A stretch of 64,000 bases of DNA from DATLYB01 sp964502525 (GCA_964502525.1 CAZCXH010000001.1:57055-121054), one strand, 5' to 3'; shown: positions 50,174-59,233, counted from the first letter of the stretch. The notes: generated by a model from the letters alone, not told the origin. Numbers and translations: made by a program.

Positions 50174-52627
50174 ATGAGAACTCTGATCCTTAGCCTCTCC
50201 CTGCTTATTGCATTTGCATCTCCTTCATTGTCACAATTACCTCAAGGAATTAAATACCAGGGTGTTGCCCGAAACGGTTTTGGAGAGGTTTTCGCCAGCC
50301 AAAATATCCGGTTCAGGATTTCCATTATTGACAGCTCTTCACCGGGAACACCGGTTTACGTTGAGAATCATTCCGTGCAAACCAACGGGTACGGACTTTT
50401 CAGCATTGCCGTTGGGGAAGGTGAAAGCATAAGCGGCATTTTCTCCGGCATCAATTGGGAGTCAGGCAACAAATGGATGAAAATTGAAATGGACCCTCAA
50501 GGGGGAAACAACTTCTATTTTGTAGGTATTTCCGAATTGCATTCTGTTCCCTACTCCAAAGTATCGGAAATGTCTTTGAGCGATCCCTCTTCCCAAAACG
50601 AATTGGTCACTAACCTGTCTTTTGATAGTTCTGCAAGCCGGCTATCCATCACGGAGGCAGGTGTGGAACGCACCGTGACGATTTCAACCAAAGATGACGA
50701 CCTTTCCAACAATACGCTCAGCGATCTGGGCAATGTTGATGCCTCACCGGTTCCCGGAAATGTTTTGCAATGGAACGGATCTAAATGGGTTGCTGCCGAA
50801 GATGGCGGCAGCGTGCAAACGATTTCAATCAACGACAATATGCTCAGCATTTCCGATGGAAACAGCGTTGACCTCTCACATTTTCTCGACAATACCGATG
50901 ACCAGCAGTTGAGTTTTGATTCATCAACCAACACTTTGAATCTTCAAAGCGGTGGCGCTGTGGATTTAACACCGATTGCCGGAAAGGGAGCCAACGTCTC
51001 GTTCGAATTTGATTCAGCAACGAACACCTTAACAATTGAAGATGGCACAGGAAGCATCAGCGTGAGCCTTGACGGCATCACCGGAACTGACGGTGACAGT
51101 GACAGCGGCAATGAAATACAAACGCTTTCATTGAATAATGATACGCTGTTTATAAGCGATGGCAATTACATTGTACTTCCCTCTGGCGTTGGAGACAATC
51201 AAAGCATTGCGATCAACGGCAACACGCTTTCCATTGCAAACGGCAATTCCGTTGACCTCAGCCAATTCATGGACAATAGCGATGAACAAACCCTTTCTCT
51301 AAGCGGAAGTAACCTGTCCATCAGCGGGGGGAACGCTGTTGACGTCTCCTCCATCAACACTGACTCGCAAACTTTATCACTCAGCGGATCCGACATTTCA
51401 ATTTCCGGAGGCAACACAATTAATGCCAGCGCTTTCATGGATAACACCGATGAGCAAACACTTTCTCTCACCGGAAGCAACTTGTCCATCACAGGAGGAA
51501 ATTCTGTTTCGCTGCCGGACGCAAGCTCCACCAATGAAATTCAGAATCTTTCTCTGAGCGGCAACACCCTTTCCATCAGCGGCAGCAATTCCGTTGATTT
51601 AAGTTCATTCACAGATAACACCGATTCGCAAACATTGGCATTGAGCGGAAACAGCCTGTCAATCACAGGCGGGAATAATGTTGATTTAAGTTCATACCTC
51701 GATGATACCGATGAGCAAACGCTTTCTCTCACCGGAAGCAACTTGTCCATCACAGGAGGAAATTCTGTTTCACTGCCCGATGCAAGCTCCATCAATGAAA
51801 TTCAGAATCTTTCTCTGAGCGGCAACACCCTTTCCATCAGCGGCAGCNNNNNNNNNNNNNNNNNNNNNNNNNNNNNNNNNNNNNNNNNNNNNNNNNNNNN
51901 NNNNNNNNNNNNNNNNNNNNNNNNNNNNNNNNNNNNNNNNNNNNNNNTTGATTTAAGTTCATACCTCGATGATACCGATGAGCAAACGCTTTCTCTCACC
52001 GGCAATAACTTGTCCATAGCCAATGGGAACACCGTTGACCTCGGCAGTTATCTTGACAACACAGATGCGCAAACATTGAATCTGAGCGCCAACATTCTTT
52101 CAATCAGCAGCGGCAATTCCGTTAATCTTGCATCATATCTGGACAACACGGATAATCAGTCACTCACTTACAGCAATGACACGCTCTATATCCAGAACGG
52201 AAACAACGTTTACCTCGGGGGTACGAATCAGTCACTCAGCCTTTCGGGCAACAATCTTTCAATCAGCGGAGGCAATACGGTGACTTTGAATAACGTAACA
52301 TTCACCGGACAGACAAAACTGGACGGCACGTTTACATATAAAATAAAGAATGTTGATGGCAATGATGATCCATACACGGCAGGCGATGAAACTCTTATTC
52401 TTGCTGACGGCTCGCTGGGCGCCATGCAGGTGAGGTTGCCTGCGGCCGCTTCTGTTCCGGGACGCGTTTATATAATTAAAAAAATTGATAACAGCGCTAA
52501 TGCAATCACTATCAATCCCAACAGCGTTGAAACCATTGACGGGGTGCTCACCCCAACGCTTTCAACGCAGTTTGCCTTTCTCAAAGTGATTTCTACCGGG
52601 TCTTCCTGGTATATTATCGGCAATTAA
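50174..52627 (+). CDS. Repetitive secreted surface protein, fibre-like
   Basis: 817 codons including the N gap. Signal peptide (1-20), an N-terminal domain (GIKYQGVARNGFGEVFASQN ... NFYFVGISELHSVPYSKVSE) usual for Bacteroidota surface proteins, then a long array of about 23-residue units, QTLSLSGNxLSIxGGNxVDL plus DNTDE linkers, and a C-terminal head (FTGQTKLDGTFTYKIKN ... GSSWYIIGN). Beta-solenoid or trimeric fibre architecture is likely. The array also repeats at 261 bases (87 residues), and the gap lies inside it, so the true length is uncertain. No T9SS tail is seen. Confidence 0.88.
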   Translation: MRTLILSLSLLIAFASPSLSQLPQGIKYQGVARNGFGEVFASQNIRFRISIIDSSSPGTPVYVENHSVQTNGYGLFSIAVGEGESISGIFSGINWESGNKWMKIEMDPQGGNNFYFVGISELHSVPYSKVSEMSLSDPSSQNELVTNLSFDSSASRLSITEAGVERTVTISTKDDDLSNNTLSDLGNVDASPVPGNVLQWNGSKWVAAEDGGSVQTISINDNMLSISDGNSVDLSHFLDNTDDQQLSFDSSTNTLNLQSGGAVDLTPIAGKGANVSFEFDSATNTLTIEDGTGSISVSLDGITGTDGDSDSGNEIQTLSLNNDTLFISDGNYIVLPSGVGDNQSIAINGNTLSIANGNSVDLSQFMDNSDEQTLSLSGSNLSISGGNAVDVSSINTDSQTLSLSGSDISISGGNTINASAFMDNTDEQTLSLTGSNLSITGGNSVSLPDASSTNEIQNLSLSGNTLSISGSNSVDLSSFTDNTDSQTLALSGNSLSITGGNNVDLSSYLDDTDEQTLSLTGSNLSITGGNSVSLPDASSINEIQNLSLSGNTLSISGSXXXXXXXXXXXXXXXXXXXXXXXXXXXXXXXXXXDLSSYLDDTDEQTLSLTGNNLSIANGNTVDLGSYLDNTDAQTLNLSANILSISSGNSVNLASYLDNTDNQSLTYSNDTLYIQNGNNVYLGGTNQSLSLSGNNLSISGGNTVTLNNVTFTGQTKLDGTFTYKIKNVDGNDDPYTAGDETLILADGSLGAMQVRLPAAASVPGRVYIIKKIDNSANAITINPNSVETIDGVLTPTLSTQFAFLKVISTGSSWYIIGN
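51848..51947. other. Scaffold gap (100 N)
   Basis: Exactly 100 N within the repeat array of the surface protein. The sequence after the gap resumes with text that also occurs at 51681, 267 bases earlier, while the local repeat period is 261. The real missing sequence may thus be about 94 bases or 94 plus multiples of 261. Confidence 0.98.
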
Positions 52628-52647
52628 GCGCTTCCGGCACAATATCA

Positions 52648-52684
52648 AGCCGCATCCGGGCAAACCGAGGTGCGGCTTTTTTTT
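52648..52684 (+). terminator. Intrinsic terminator of the surface protein gene
   Basis: AGCCGCA / TGCGGCT stem followed by eight T, 20 bases after the stop codon. Confidence 0.88.
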
Positions 52685-52711
52685 ACGCTTCAAAAAAAAT
52701 CAATAGCTTTA

Positions 52712-52807
52712 TGGCGGTTCTACAAATTCTACCACTTACTCCCTCTCCTTCCGGAGAGGAGAGGGAAGGGATGAGGCGATAAAAAGAGCAATTTTTAGAA
52801 CTGCCCT
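52712..52807. repeat. Miniature element family 1, copy C
   Basis: GGCGGTTCTACAAATTCTACC at the left, AGCAATTTTTAGAACTGCC at the right, with CTCTCCTTCCGGAGAGGAGAG inside. Ends 15 bases before the protease ATG, so it may supply the promoter region or leader of that gene. Confidence 0.8.
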
Positions 52808-52822
52808 TAGTTCATTCAACGA

Positions 52823-53869
52823 ATGAAATTAAAAGCAATTTTTCTCTGCCTTGGCATCGTTTCATCAGCAATTGTTTCATCCCAGCAGCGAATCATCAAC
52901 GGAAACCCGGTTACTCCTCCGGATTATGAATGGATGGCGGGATTATCCAATTCAACATTGCCGGCTGACCATTTTTGCGGGGGCGCGCTTATTGCTGACA
53001 GATGGGTTCTTACGGCTGCGCATTGCATCATTTTTGGACAGCCGGAAGATGTTTATGTTTTTTTTAATGCCTATTCCCTCCAGCATCCGATGGGCGGCTT
53101 TGTCAATATTCAGAGCGATTCGCTGATTCTCCATCCAGACTATAATGGTTTCACCAATGATAACGACATCGCGCTGGTGCGTCTTTCTGCGCCAGTCAGC
53201 ATTAAGCCTGTCTATCTGCCAGGCGCTGAGGATTCAATGCTGATCGTTCCCGGCAGAGTTCACACGATCATGGGCTGGGGCGACACCAACTCATTGGTGA
53301 GCAGCGCTTCCGATTCCCTTCTTGAGGCACAGGTTCCAATCATTGATTTTTCCGTTTGCAACTCTTCCAATTCCTATGATGGGGAGTTGACAGCAAATAT
53401 GATGTGTGCCGGGTATATGTCCGGAGGAACCGATGCCTGCTATGGCGACAGCGGAGGTCCGCTGGTAACGCAGAAAGACAGCAATTGGCATATCACGGGA
53501 GTTGTAAGCTGGGGCAATGGCTGCGCAGAGCCTGACTTCCCGGGCATTTACACCAAAGTGATGAATTACCATAACTGGATTTTGCAGCAAGTGGACAGCG
53601 TTCCATCTCCTCCGGTTGGCTTGAACTGCCAGGAACCCCCTCGCCAGGTGCGATTTCAGAATGAAGCAGGATTATTTACGATTCACCCTAATGAAAATAT
53701 CATGATTGATAATGTTCAGATCATTAATATGAACGGTGAAAAAGTTGCGGAAATCACAACGGGCAGCGCTGAAAATATCGCAATTGATATCAGCGGGTTT
53801 GCCAGGGGAATATATGTTGCAAGGGTTGCTACCAACCTTGGAATTGCAACCGGAAAAATCATAAGGTGA
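52823..53869 (+). CDS. Secreted trypsin-like serine protease (S1) with T9SS tail
   Basis: 348 residues: signal peptide (1-20), an activation site R23-IING (RIVGG-like), then a chymotrypsin fold with the complete triad His67 (LTAAHC), Asp115 (DNDIALVRL) and Ser210 (CYGDSGGP). Asp204, six residues before the Ser, marks trypsin-like cleavage after Arg/Lys. Four or more cysteines match family disulfides. The C-terminus (VQIINMNGEKVAEI ... GFARGIYVARVAT) is a T9SS sorting domain. A secreted surface protease, presumably made as a zymogen. Confidence 0.92.
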   Translation: MKLKAIFLCLGIVSSAIVSSQQRIINGNPVTPPDYEWMAGLSNSTLPADHFCGGALIADRWVLTAAHCIIFGQPEDVYVFFNAYSLQHPMGGFVNIQSDSLILHPDYNGFTNDNDIALVRLSAPVSIKPVYLPGAEDSMLIVPGRVHTIMGWGDTNSLVSSASDSLLEAQVPIIDFSVCNSSNSYDGELTANMMCAGYMSGGTDACYGDSGGPLVTQKDSNWHITGVVSWGNGCAEPDFPGIYTKVMNYHNWILQQVDSVPSPPVGLNCQEPPRQVRFQNEAGLFTIHPNENIMIDNVQIINMNGEKVAEITTGSAENIAIDISGFARGIYVARVATNLGIATGKIIR

Positions 53870-54312
53870 TGCCGATTGCCGTAATTGTCATGATCGCGCT
53901 TGCTTCGTTTGCTTCCTGCAGGAGTCAGCAGAATGCACAGGATGGAATTGAAATAAAAGCGGATGATAATGAACCGAGAAAAATCAGCTATAACATTCAT
54001 CCGGAAATTGTCGGAAGCGCTTTTCAGCCTGAACAGCAACAGTTGAATTTTCAGATCACAAAAGCTGTAATGGTCAATTCGGATTTGCTTGTATCCGTGA
54101 AGTATGGTGGCGGGTGCAAGGCTCATGACTTCAAACTGCTTTATTCGCAAAACGCGGATAGCGATACGCTGAATTTCCATCTCCTTCATCTCACCTCTGA
54201 CGATCGCTGCAAAGCCTATGTATTCAACGATTTGCAATTTGATTTAAGCGAAATCCGCCTTGAGGGCGCTTCCATAATTCTTATCAACCGGCAGGCGGTG
54301 AACAGAAAGTAG
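53869..54312 (+). CDS. Hypothetical lipoprotein
   Basis: 147 residues from the ATG at 53869, overlapping the protease stop (TGATG), so the pair is translationally coupled. A GTG three bases earlier is also possible. Lipobox FASCRS in the first 20 residues, then a beta-rich domain with a YGGGCKAHDFKL motif and a second Cys (TSDDRCKAYV), probably a disulfide. Similar small lipoproteins with YGGGC-HDF occur in Bacteroidota, without known function. Co-transcription with the protease suggests an accessory or inhibitor, which is guesswork. Confidence 0.72.
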   Translation: MPIAVIVMIALASFASCRSQQNAQDGIEIKADDNEPRKISYNIHPEIVGSAFQPEQQQLNFQITKAVMVNSDLLVSVKYGGGCKAHDFKLLYSQNADSDTLNFHLLHLTSDDRCKAYVFNDLQFDLSEIRLEGASIILINRQAVNRK

Positions 54313-54314
54313 CC

Positions 54315-54466
54315 GGGTGTAGGACAAATTCAAAAACCGCTGCCGCAGTAAAACAATGTCGCTAACATTTTTTATCAAAGTAATCAGCCCGGACTTCCTC
54401 CGGTCTGACCGGAGGGCGGGGGTGAGGCTGGATAAAAGACAGGAGTGAGTGATTTGTCCTGCACCC
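54315..54466. mobile_element. Miniature element family 3, copy 2, with 8-bp target duplication
   Basis: 152 bp with inverted ends GGGTGTAGGACAAAT and ATTTGTCCTGCACCC, and an internal CCTCCGGTCTGACCGGAGG hairpin. AAGTAGCC stands directly outside both ends (54307-54314 and 54467-54474), an 8-bp target duplication. The left duplication contains the TAG stop codon of the lipoprotein gene. No coding capacity. Confidence 0.85.
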
Positions 54467-54553
54467 AAGTAGCCGCCTTTCCGCCACGCAACCCTTTCTT
54501 CCTTCCTTCGTAAGAACAAATAACCCAAAATGCCTTCGGGCGCCTCTATTCCT

Positions 54554-55786
54554 ATGAATGAAAAAATAATAAGGAAGCTTTTCTTCTGCCTGCTTCCGGC
54601 ACTAATCATATTAAGCCTGAAAACGGGAGCAACCGAAGCATATTTCGGGCTTGCCATTTTCAATCCCGAAGATATTTATGATGAAACCTTCATCGCTTTT
54701 GACAATAATGCGGCTGATTCGGTTGATCAATTTGATGCCCCAAAACTCACGGACTTATCCGGCATTTCCGTTTACACGAAAATTGGAGCCGGTGACTTTT
54801 CCGTGCAGGTGATGCCGCAACTCACTGAAGATAAAACCATCACCATCGGGATTGACGCTGACATGCCCGGGACGCACCTGCTTCGCCTGATGTATCTTGA
54901 AGACCTCGATGAGTCCGTTGCAATCATTCTTGAAGACACTTACACCGGAAGTTTTGTCAACATGAGGAAGCAGCAGGATTATTGGTTTACCCTCGCGCCC
55001 GGCACCGGCATGGAGCGCTTCCGCCTGCACGTAAACCCTGCGATTATCATAAATACCATTGATGGAACATGCGATGGGGTTGAAAGCAGGCTTGAAATGA
55101 GGCAGGACGGCAGCTACTCATGGAACTATGAAATCAAGGACGGCAACGACAGCATCATGGATGCCGGCACATCATGGAATGGCACCAGATCATTGACCGA
55201 ACTTCCTTCAGGAACATATAACATTGCATTTGAGGATCAGTATGGATATTCCGTTGAAAAAATCGCTTCCATAATTGACAAAGAATCTGTTGATGCTCAT
55301 TTCCAGGTTTCTGATTCCGTAGTTGCCGTCAACCAGCCGGTTTATTTCTTTGATTATTCCGTTGGAGCGACAGATTATGTATGGGATTTCGGAGATGGAA
55401 ACATTCTTTCAGGAACACCCTACCCTTCCAACACATTCGCGCATCCTGGCTCGTATGAAGTTAAATTCACCGTTGCCAATGATGATAACTGCACCGATTT
55501 CTCATCAAAAATCATTGAGGTGATTGGTGATGCCACCGGAATCCATGATGCCTATGTCAGCGTACCGCGCATTTACTCTTATGAAGAAAACATATTCATT
55601 GACTTCCCTCCATCATCGGGAATCGCCCGGGTTGCAATCTACAATGCTCTCGGACAATGGATTTACCACGCAGCAATGAATGCTGACGGCAGGCAATCCA
55701 TTGCAATGCCTGAAAACTGCGGCTTCTGCCTTGTTGAATTAGTTCATAATGGAAAGCAATTTGGGAGCAAGGTGATGGGGCAATAA
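54554..55786 (+). CDS. Secreted PKD-domain protein with T9SS-type tail
   Basis: 410 residues from ATG 54554. Signal peptide (FFCLLPALIILSLKTGATEA), a beta-rich N-terminal domain of about 200 residues unlike any I know, a small Ig/Big-like segment (YSWNYEIKDGNDSIMDAGTS), a PKD domain near residues 250-330 (ATDYVWDFGDGNILSGTPYP ... YEVKFTVAND), and a C-terminal sorting domain (IARVAIYNALGQWIYHA ... GFCLVELVHNGK). An exported, surface-linked adhesin or enzyme-associated protein is likely. The frame upstream to 54530 adds only eight codons. Confidence 0.85.
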   Translation: MNEKIIRKLFFCLLPALIILSLKTGATEAYFGLAIFNPEDIYDETFIAFDNNAADSVDQFDAPKLTDLSGISVYTKIGAGDFSVQVMPQLTEDKTITIGIDADMPGTHLLRLMYLEDLDESVAIILEDTYTGSFVNMRKQQDYWFTLAPGTGMERFRLHVNPAIIINTIDGTCDGVESRLEMRQDGSYSWNYEIKDGNDSIMDAGTSWNGTRSLTELPSGTYNIAFEDQYGYSVEKIASIIDKESVDAHFQVSDSVVAVNQPVYFFDYSVGATDYVWDFGDGNILSGTPYPSNTFAHPGSYEVKFTVANDDNCTDFSSKIIEVIGDATGIHDAYVSVPRIYSYEENIFIDFPPSSGIARVAIYNALGQWIYHAAMNADGRQSIAMPENCGFCLVELVHNGKQFGSKVMGQ

Positions 55787-55940
55787 GCCATCTCCGGATT
55801 CAACCTTTCAAAAAACAAATCTCTCCAATCTTTACTGCGCCTGTGTCAAGGGCAGTTCTACGGATAGTTGTTTACTGCTCGAACCGTAAACATGTAAACC
55901 GCAAACCAGAATAACCTGACATGAAAAGCTTGCCGATGCA

Positions 55941-57566
55941 CTACGTCTGTATCACGCCCGTGCTGAATTGGCGGGTGGCGGGCGCATGGTTGGCGGCTTC
56001 AATCCCCATCGAGATAAACCTGCGCGTTTCAAGGGGATCAATGATCTTATCAACCCATAGGCGGGCAGCGGCATAATAGGGCGTCATCTGTCGGTTGTAG
56101 CGCCCGGTCATCTCTTCGAGCATCTTCTTTTTTTCCTCATCGCTCACCTCTTTGTGCTTGGCATTCAGTTGTATCTGCAGCAGGGTGCTCGCTGCCTGGT
56201 CACCGCCCATCACAGCGATCCTTGCCGTAGGCCATGCCGCGATGAGGCGCGGGTCATAAGCCTTGCCGCACATGGCATAGGTGCCAGCGCCAAATGAGTT
56301 GCCCATCACGATGGTGAATTTTGGCACCACCGAATTTGAAACAGCATTAACCATCTTTGCCCCGTCTTTGATAATGCCTCCCTGCTCCGAGCGGGTTCCC
56401 ACCATGAAGCCGGTTACATCCTGAAGAAACACAAGCGGCACGTTTTTCTGATTGCAATTCATAATGAAGCGCGCTGCCTTATCCGCTGAGTCAGAATAGA
56501 TTACGCCCCCAAACTGCATCTCGCCTTTTCTTGTCTTCACTACCGCCCGCTGGTTGGCAACAATGCCTACCGCCCAGCCGTCAATCCTTGCATAGCCACA
56601 GAGGATGGTTTTTCCGTAGCCCTGCTTGTATTCGTTGAAGTCAGAGCGGTCAACGAGCCTCTTGATGATTTCGAGGGTGTTATAGGGCTTCCTGTTCCCT
56701 TCGGGAAAATATCCGTACAGTTCGTTTTCAATGCTTTCGGGCACGGCCGGTTCGATGCGGTCAAAGCCTGCAAGCGCAGGCTTGCCCACTTTGTCCACTA
56801 ACTTCCTGACGGTATCAAGACAGCTAACATCATCTTTGCACTTGTAGTCCGCAAGACCGGAAATCTCGGTGGTGGTTTCAGCGCCTCCCAGGGCTTCTTT
56901 GTCGGCATTCTCGCCAATGGCAGCTTTCACGAGGTAGGGACCGGCAAGGAAAATTGAGCCTGTCTTTTCCACGATAAGCACCTCATCGCTCATCACAGGC
57001 AGGTAAGCGCCTCCCGCCACGCAACTCCCCATGATAGCGGCAATCTGTGTGATGCCCATGGATGACATCAGCGCATTGTTATAGAACACGCGACCGAAAT
57101 GCTCTTTGTCGGAAAAAATTTCATCCTGCATGGGAAGGAAAACCCCCGCGCTGTCAACCAGATAAATAATCGGCAGCCTGTTTTCCATCGCTATTTCCTG
57201 CGCGCGCAGATTCTTCTTCACCGAAATCGGGAACCAGGCGCCCGCCTTCACGGTGGCGTCATTAGCCACCACCACGCACATGCGACCGCTAACATACCCA
57301 ATCACAACAATCACCCCTCCGGCAGGGCATCCGCCATGCTCCTTGTACATCTCATCACCGCAAAACTCGCCAATCTCAAGCACGGGACGGTCTTTATCGA
57401 GCAGGTACTCTACCCTATCCCGCGCGGTCATCTTGCCTTGGGCTTGCTGCTTTTCGATGTTCTTTTTGCCTCCACCGAAATAGATGGTGTCGAGCTTCTT
57501 CTGCATCTGCGACACAAGCAGCTTCATAGCGTCATCATTGCTGTTGAATTCGAGTGAGCGTGTCAT
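55941..57566 (-). CDS. Acyl-CoA carboxylase carboxyltransferase (beta) subunit
   Basis: Biotin-dependent carboxyltransferase, 541 residues. Two crotonase-like halves: the first with DSAGVFLPMQDEIFSDKEHF, IMGSCVAGGAYLPVMSDE and GPYLVKAAIGE; the second with KAARFIMNCNQKNVPLVFLQ, DVTGFMVGTRSEQGGIIKDG, IVMGNSFGAGTYAMCGKAYD and AVMGGDQAASTL. The GTRSEQGGIIKDGAKM part favours methylcrotonyl-CoA carboxylase over propionyl-CoA carboxylase, but substrate is not proven. The biotin-carrying alpha subunit is not in the window. Confidence 0.93.
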   Translation of the reverse strand: MTRSLEFNSNDDAMKLLVSQMQKKLDTIYFGGGKKNIEKQQAQGKMTARDRVEYLLDKDRPVLEIGEFCGDEMYKEHGGCPAGGVIVVIGYVSGRMCVVVANDATVKAGAWFPISVKKNLRAQEIAMENRLPIIYLVDSAGVFLPMQDEIFSDKEHFGRVFYNNALMSSMGITQIAAIMGSCVAGGAYLPVMSDEVLIVEKTGSIFLAGPYLVKAAIGENADKEALGGAETTTEISGLADYKCKDDVSCLDTVRKLVDKVGKPALAGFDRIEPAVPESIENELYGYFPEGNRKPYNTLEIIKRLVDRSDFNEYKQGYGKTILCGYARIDGWAVGIVANQRAVVKTRKGEMQFGGVIYSDSADKAARFIMNCNQKNVPLVFLQDVTGFMVGTRSEQGGIIKDGAKMVNAVSNSVVPKFTIVMGNSFGAGTYAMCGKAYDPRLIAAWPTARIAVMGGDQAASTLLQIQLNAKHKEVSDEEKKKMLEEMTGRYNRQMTPYYAAARLWVDKIIDPLETRRFISMGIEAANHAPATRQFSTGVIQT

Positions 57567-57597
57567 ATTTCAAAAAAGACGTGCAAACATAATAATT

Positions 57598-57730
57598 GTT
57601 TACGGTTTACAGTTTCCTTGTTTACGGTTTAAAATTCTCAGAATGCAAACCGAAAACGGACGCGGCACATTGGCTAATCCGCTAATCATCACATCATCAA
57701 ATTCCTGAATCAAATTATCGAATCATCACA
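57598..57730. repeat. Word-rich intergenic region (GTTTACGG / CATCAAAT)
   Basis: GTTTACGGTTTACAG and GTTTACGGTTTAAAA words, then AATCATCACATCATCAAAT words. A loose hairpin-forming spacer between the carboxyltransferase and the outer-membrane protein. Confidence 0.4.
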
Positions 57731-58846
57731 TTATTTCCACCCATACCCCACTCCCAACCCCAGCGTATATCGCGCGCAAATGCCGAAGGCGCCCGTGCCG
57801 TCAATTCCGGCTATGCCGAATATTCCCGGAGAGAACTTTCCGAGCTTGATGACGCCAGGATATACGTTAGCTGCGAACGTATAATCGTCATTGCCGCAAA
57901 CCTGCAAGGTGGCGAGCGGGGTGTTGTTTTTGTCCCAGGCGAAGAAGGTTGTCCAGCTAACAGAGCTTGTAAGGATATTCCGTTCTTCATCTACAAATGA
58001 AAGCTCGCCCGAACGTACGCCAGCGGCAACGGTGAGGCTGTTTTCATTTTTGATTTTATAAGTGACGCCTCCCTGCGTCCCCATTCCCCATCGCATGAAG
58101 ATTGCCCATTTTCTATTGCGGGGTATCTCCCATTTGTAAATGAAATATTGTCCCGGATTTTGGATTGAAAAATCATGGAATGAAAGAGCCGGCATCAGCG
58201 ACCAATCGGCCATGTGCAGCTTTTCGCTGAAGAAGCGGCTCACCGGTATGGAGTTGAAAAGGAAAATTCCCGCGAGGTCGAAAACATACATGTCGGCAAT
58301 GGGGTCAACGTTGGGACCTTCCTTGTCGTTGTTTTCGGCAATTTCATTCATAAAGTGCATGGCATAGATGGTTGCTGCCGAAAACACTTTTGGCGCAGGC
58401 ACTTTGTGATGGCGGTACCACTCCGTCATCATCCTGTATTCCATGCCGCCACCGAGCATGTGAAGGAAATAATTGGGAATCCACTGGCTGCCTTCTGGCG
58501 TCCAGTTAAGCGGAAATATCTCCTGCGTCATGAATTCCTTCCAGCCCGACTCTTTGATATTAGGAAAGGGATGAATGAGATTTTCCCCAACGTTGTTAAC
58601 CGCATTGCGCCAGGCGATTTCATCCAGTTCCCGCTCGTAACCCTGCGCCTGCAGGATGTCGAAGCCGCCATTGGCGATAAGGTAAGCCGGATTGTATAAA
58701 TCCTGCACGCCATATCGCAAGGCTTGATAGAAATAGAATGCAGTATCATTCCGGATTACTTCCCTGCGCTTGTCAATCCACCGGACACGCTGGCTGAAGG
58801 AGTTGATGGAAAACAATAGGAAAGCGGAGAACAGTAAAAACCTCAC
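57731..58846 (-). CDS. Hypothetical outer-membrane protein
   Basis: The long frame up to 59077 overlaps the Mpo1-like gene; a GTG at 58846, five bases after that gene's stop, gives a signal peptide (RFLLFSAFLLFSINSFSQ) and 371 residues. The middle has a conserved-looking helical part (GGMEYRMMTEWYRHHKVPAP, ATIYAMHFMNEIAEN, VDPIADMYVFDLAGI), the C-terminal half is beta-strand-like (WAIFMRWGMGTQGGVTYKIK, LTVAAGVRSGEL, YTLGLGVGYGWK), ending in an aromatic-glycine pattern like a barrel end. No family recognised. Probably an operon with the Mpo1-like gene. Confidence 0.75.
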   Translation of the reverse strand: MRFLLFSAFLLFSINSFSQRVRWIDKRREVIRNDTAFYFYQALRYGVQDLYNPAYLIANGGFDILQAQGYERELDEIAWRNAVNNVGENLIHPFPNIKESGWKEFMTQEIFPLNWTPEGSQWIPNYFLHMLGGGMEYRMMTEWYRHHKVPAPKVFSAATIYAMHFMNEIAENNDKEGPNVDPIADMYVFDLAGIFLFNSIPVSRFFSEKLHMADWSLMPALSFHDFSIQNPGQYFIYKWEIPRNRKWAIFMRWGMGTQGGVTYKIKNENSLTVAAGVRSGELSFVDEERNILTSSVSWTTFFAWDKNNTPLATLQVCGNDDYTFAANVYPGVIKLGKFSPGIFGIAGIDGTGAFGICARYTLGLGVGYGWK

Positions 58847-58850
58847 CGAA

Positions 58851-59201
58851 TCAGTTGCAAAATTGAGGGTAAGCCTTTTCCGCCTGCTTGATTTTTCCGT
58901 TGATCTGTCCGGTGATGATGTGCCGGAACATGATGAAGTCGCAGGCAAGGCTGTAAAGCGGGTTTTTGAAAGCGGCAGGATTGTTTTTCTCAAAGAGGAA
59001 ATATCCCGTCCATGCAAAGCCGTAGCCGACAACAGGCATGGCAAGAATGAGCCACCACGTTTGTGTTGCCAAGGCAATAACGAAAAGTGCGATGACCAGG
59101 CCTGTGCCCGTGAAATGCAGTGTTCTGCAGCGCAACTCGCGGTGCTGGTTGAGGTAATATGGGTAAAATTCTTTGACCGATTTGAAATGAAGGGATTGCA
59201 T
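58851..59201 (-). CDS. Mpo1-like (DUF962) membrane protein
   Basis: 116 residues with the family signature HRELRCRTLHFTGTGL, whose histidines bind Fe2+ in yeast Mpo1, a dioxygenase of 2-hydroxy fatty acid alpha-oxidation. Two or three membrane segments (LVIALFVIALATQ; WWLILAMPVVGYGFAWTGYF) and a C-terminal FIMFRHIITGQI match. Enzymatic function in bacteria is unproven. A PhyH-like dioxygenase gene lies divergently just upstream, which could be coincidence or a shared lipid theme. Confidence 0.87.
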   Translation of the reverse strand: MQSLHFKSVKEFYPYYLNQHRELRCRTLHFTGTGLVIALFVIALATQTWWLILAMPVVGYGFAWTGYFLFEKNNPAAFKNPLYSLACDFIMFRHIITGQINGKIKQAEKAYPQFCN

Positions 59202-59233
59202 CAGAAATTAAAATTAAAGAATTATACTGTGCG

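Noticed and set aside
58847..59077. N-terminal extension of the outer-membrane protein frame
   Set aside because: It lies wholly within the Mpo1-like gene in another frame and has low-complexity Ser/Arg composition; a GTG after the Mpo1 stop fits better.
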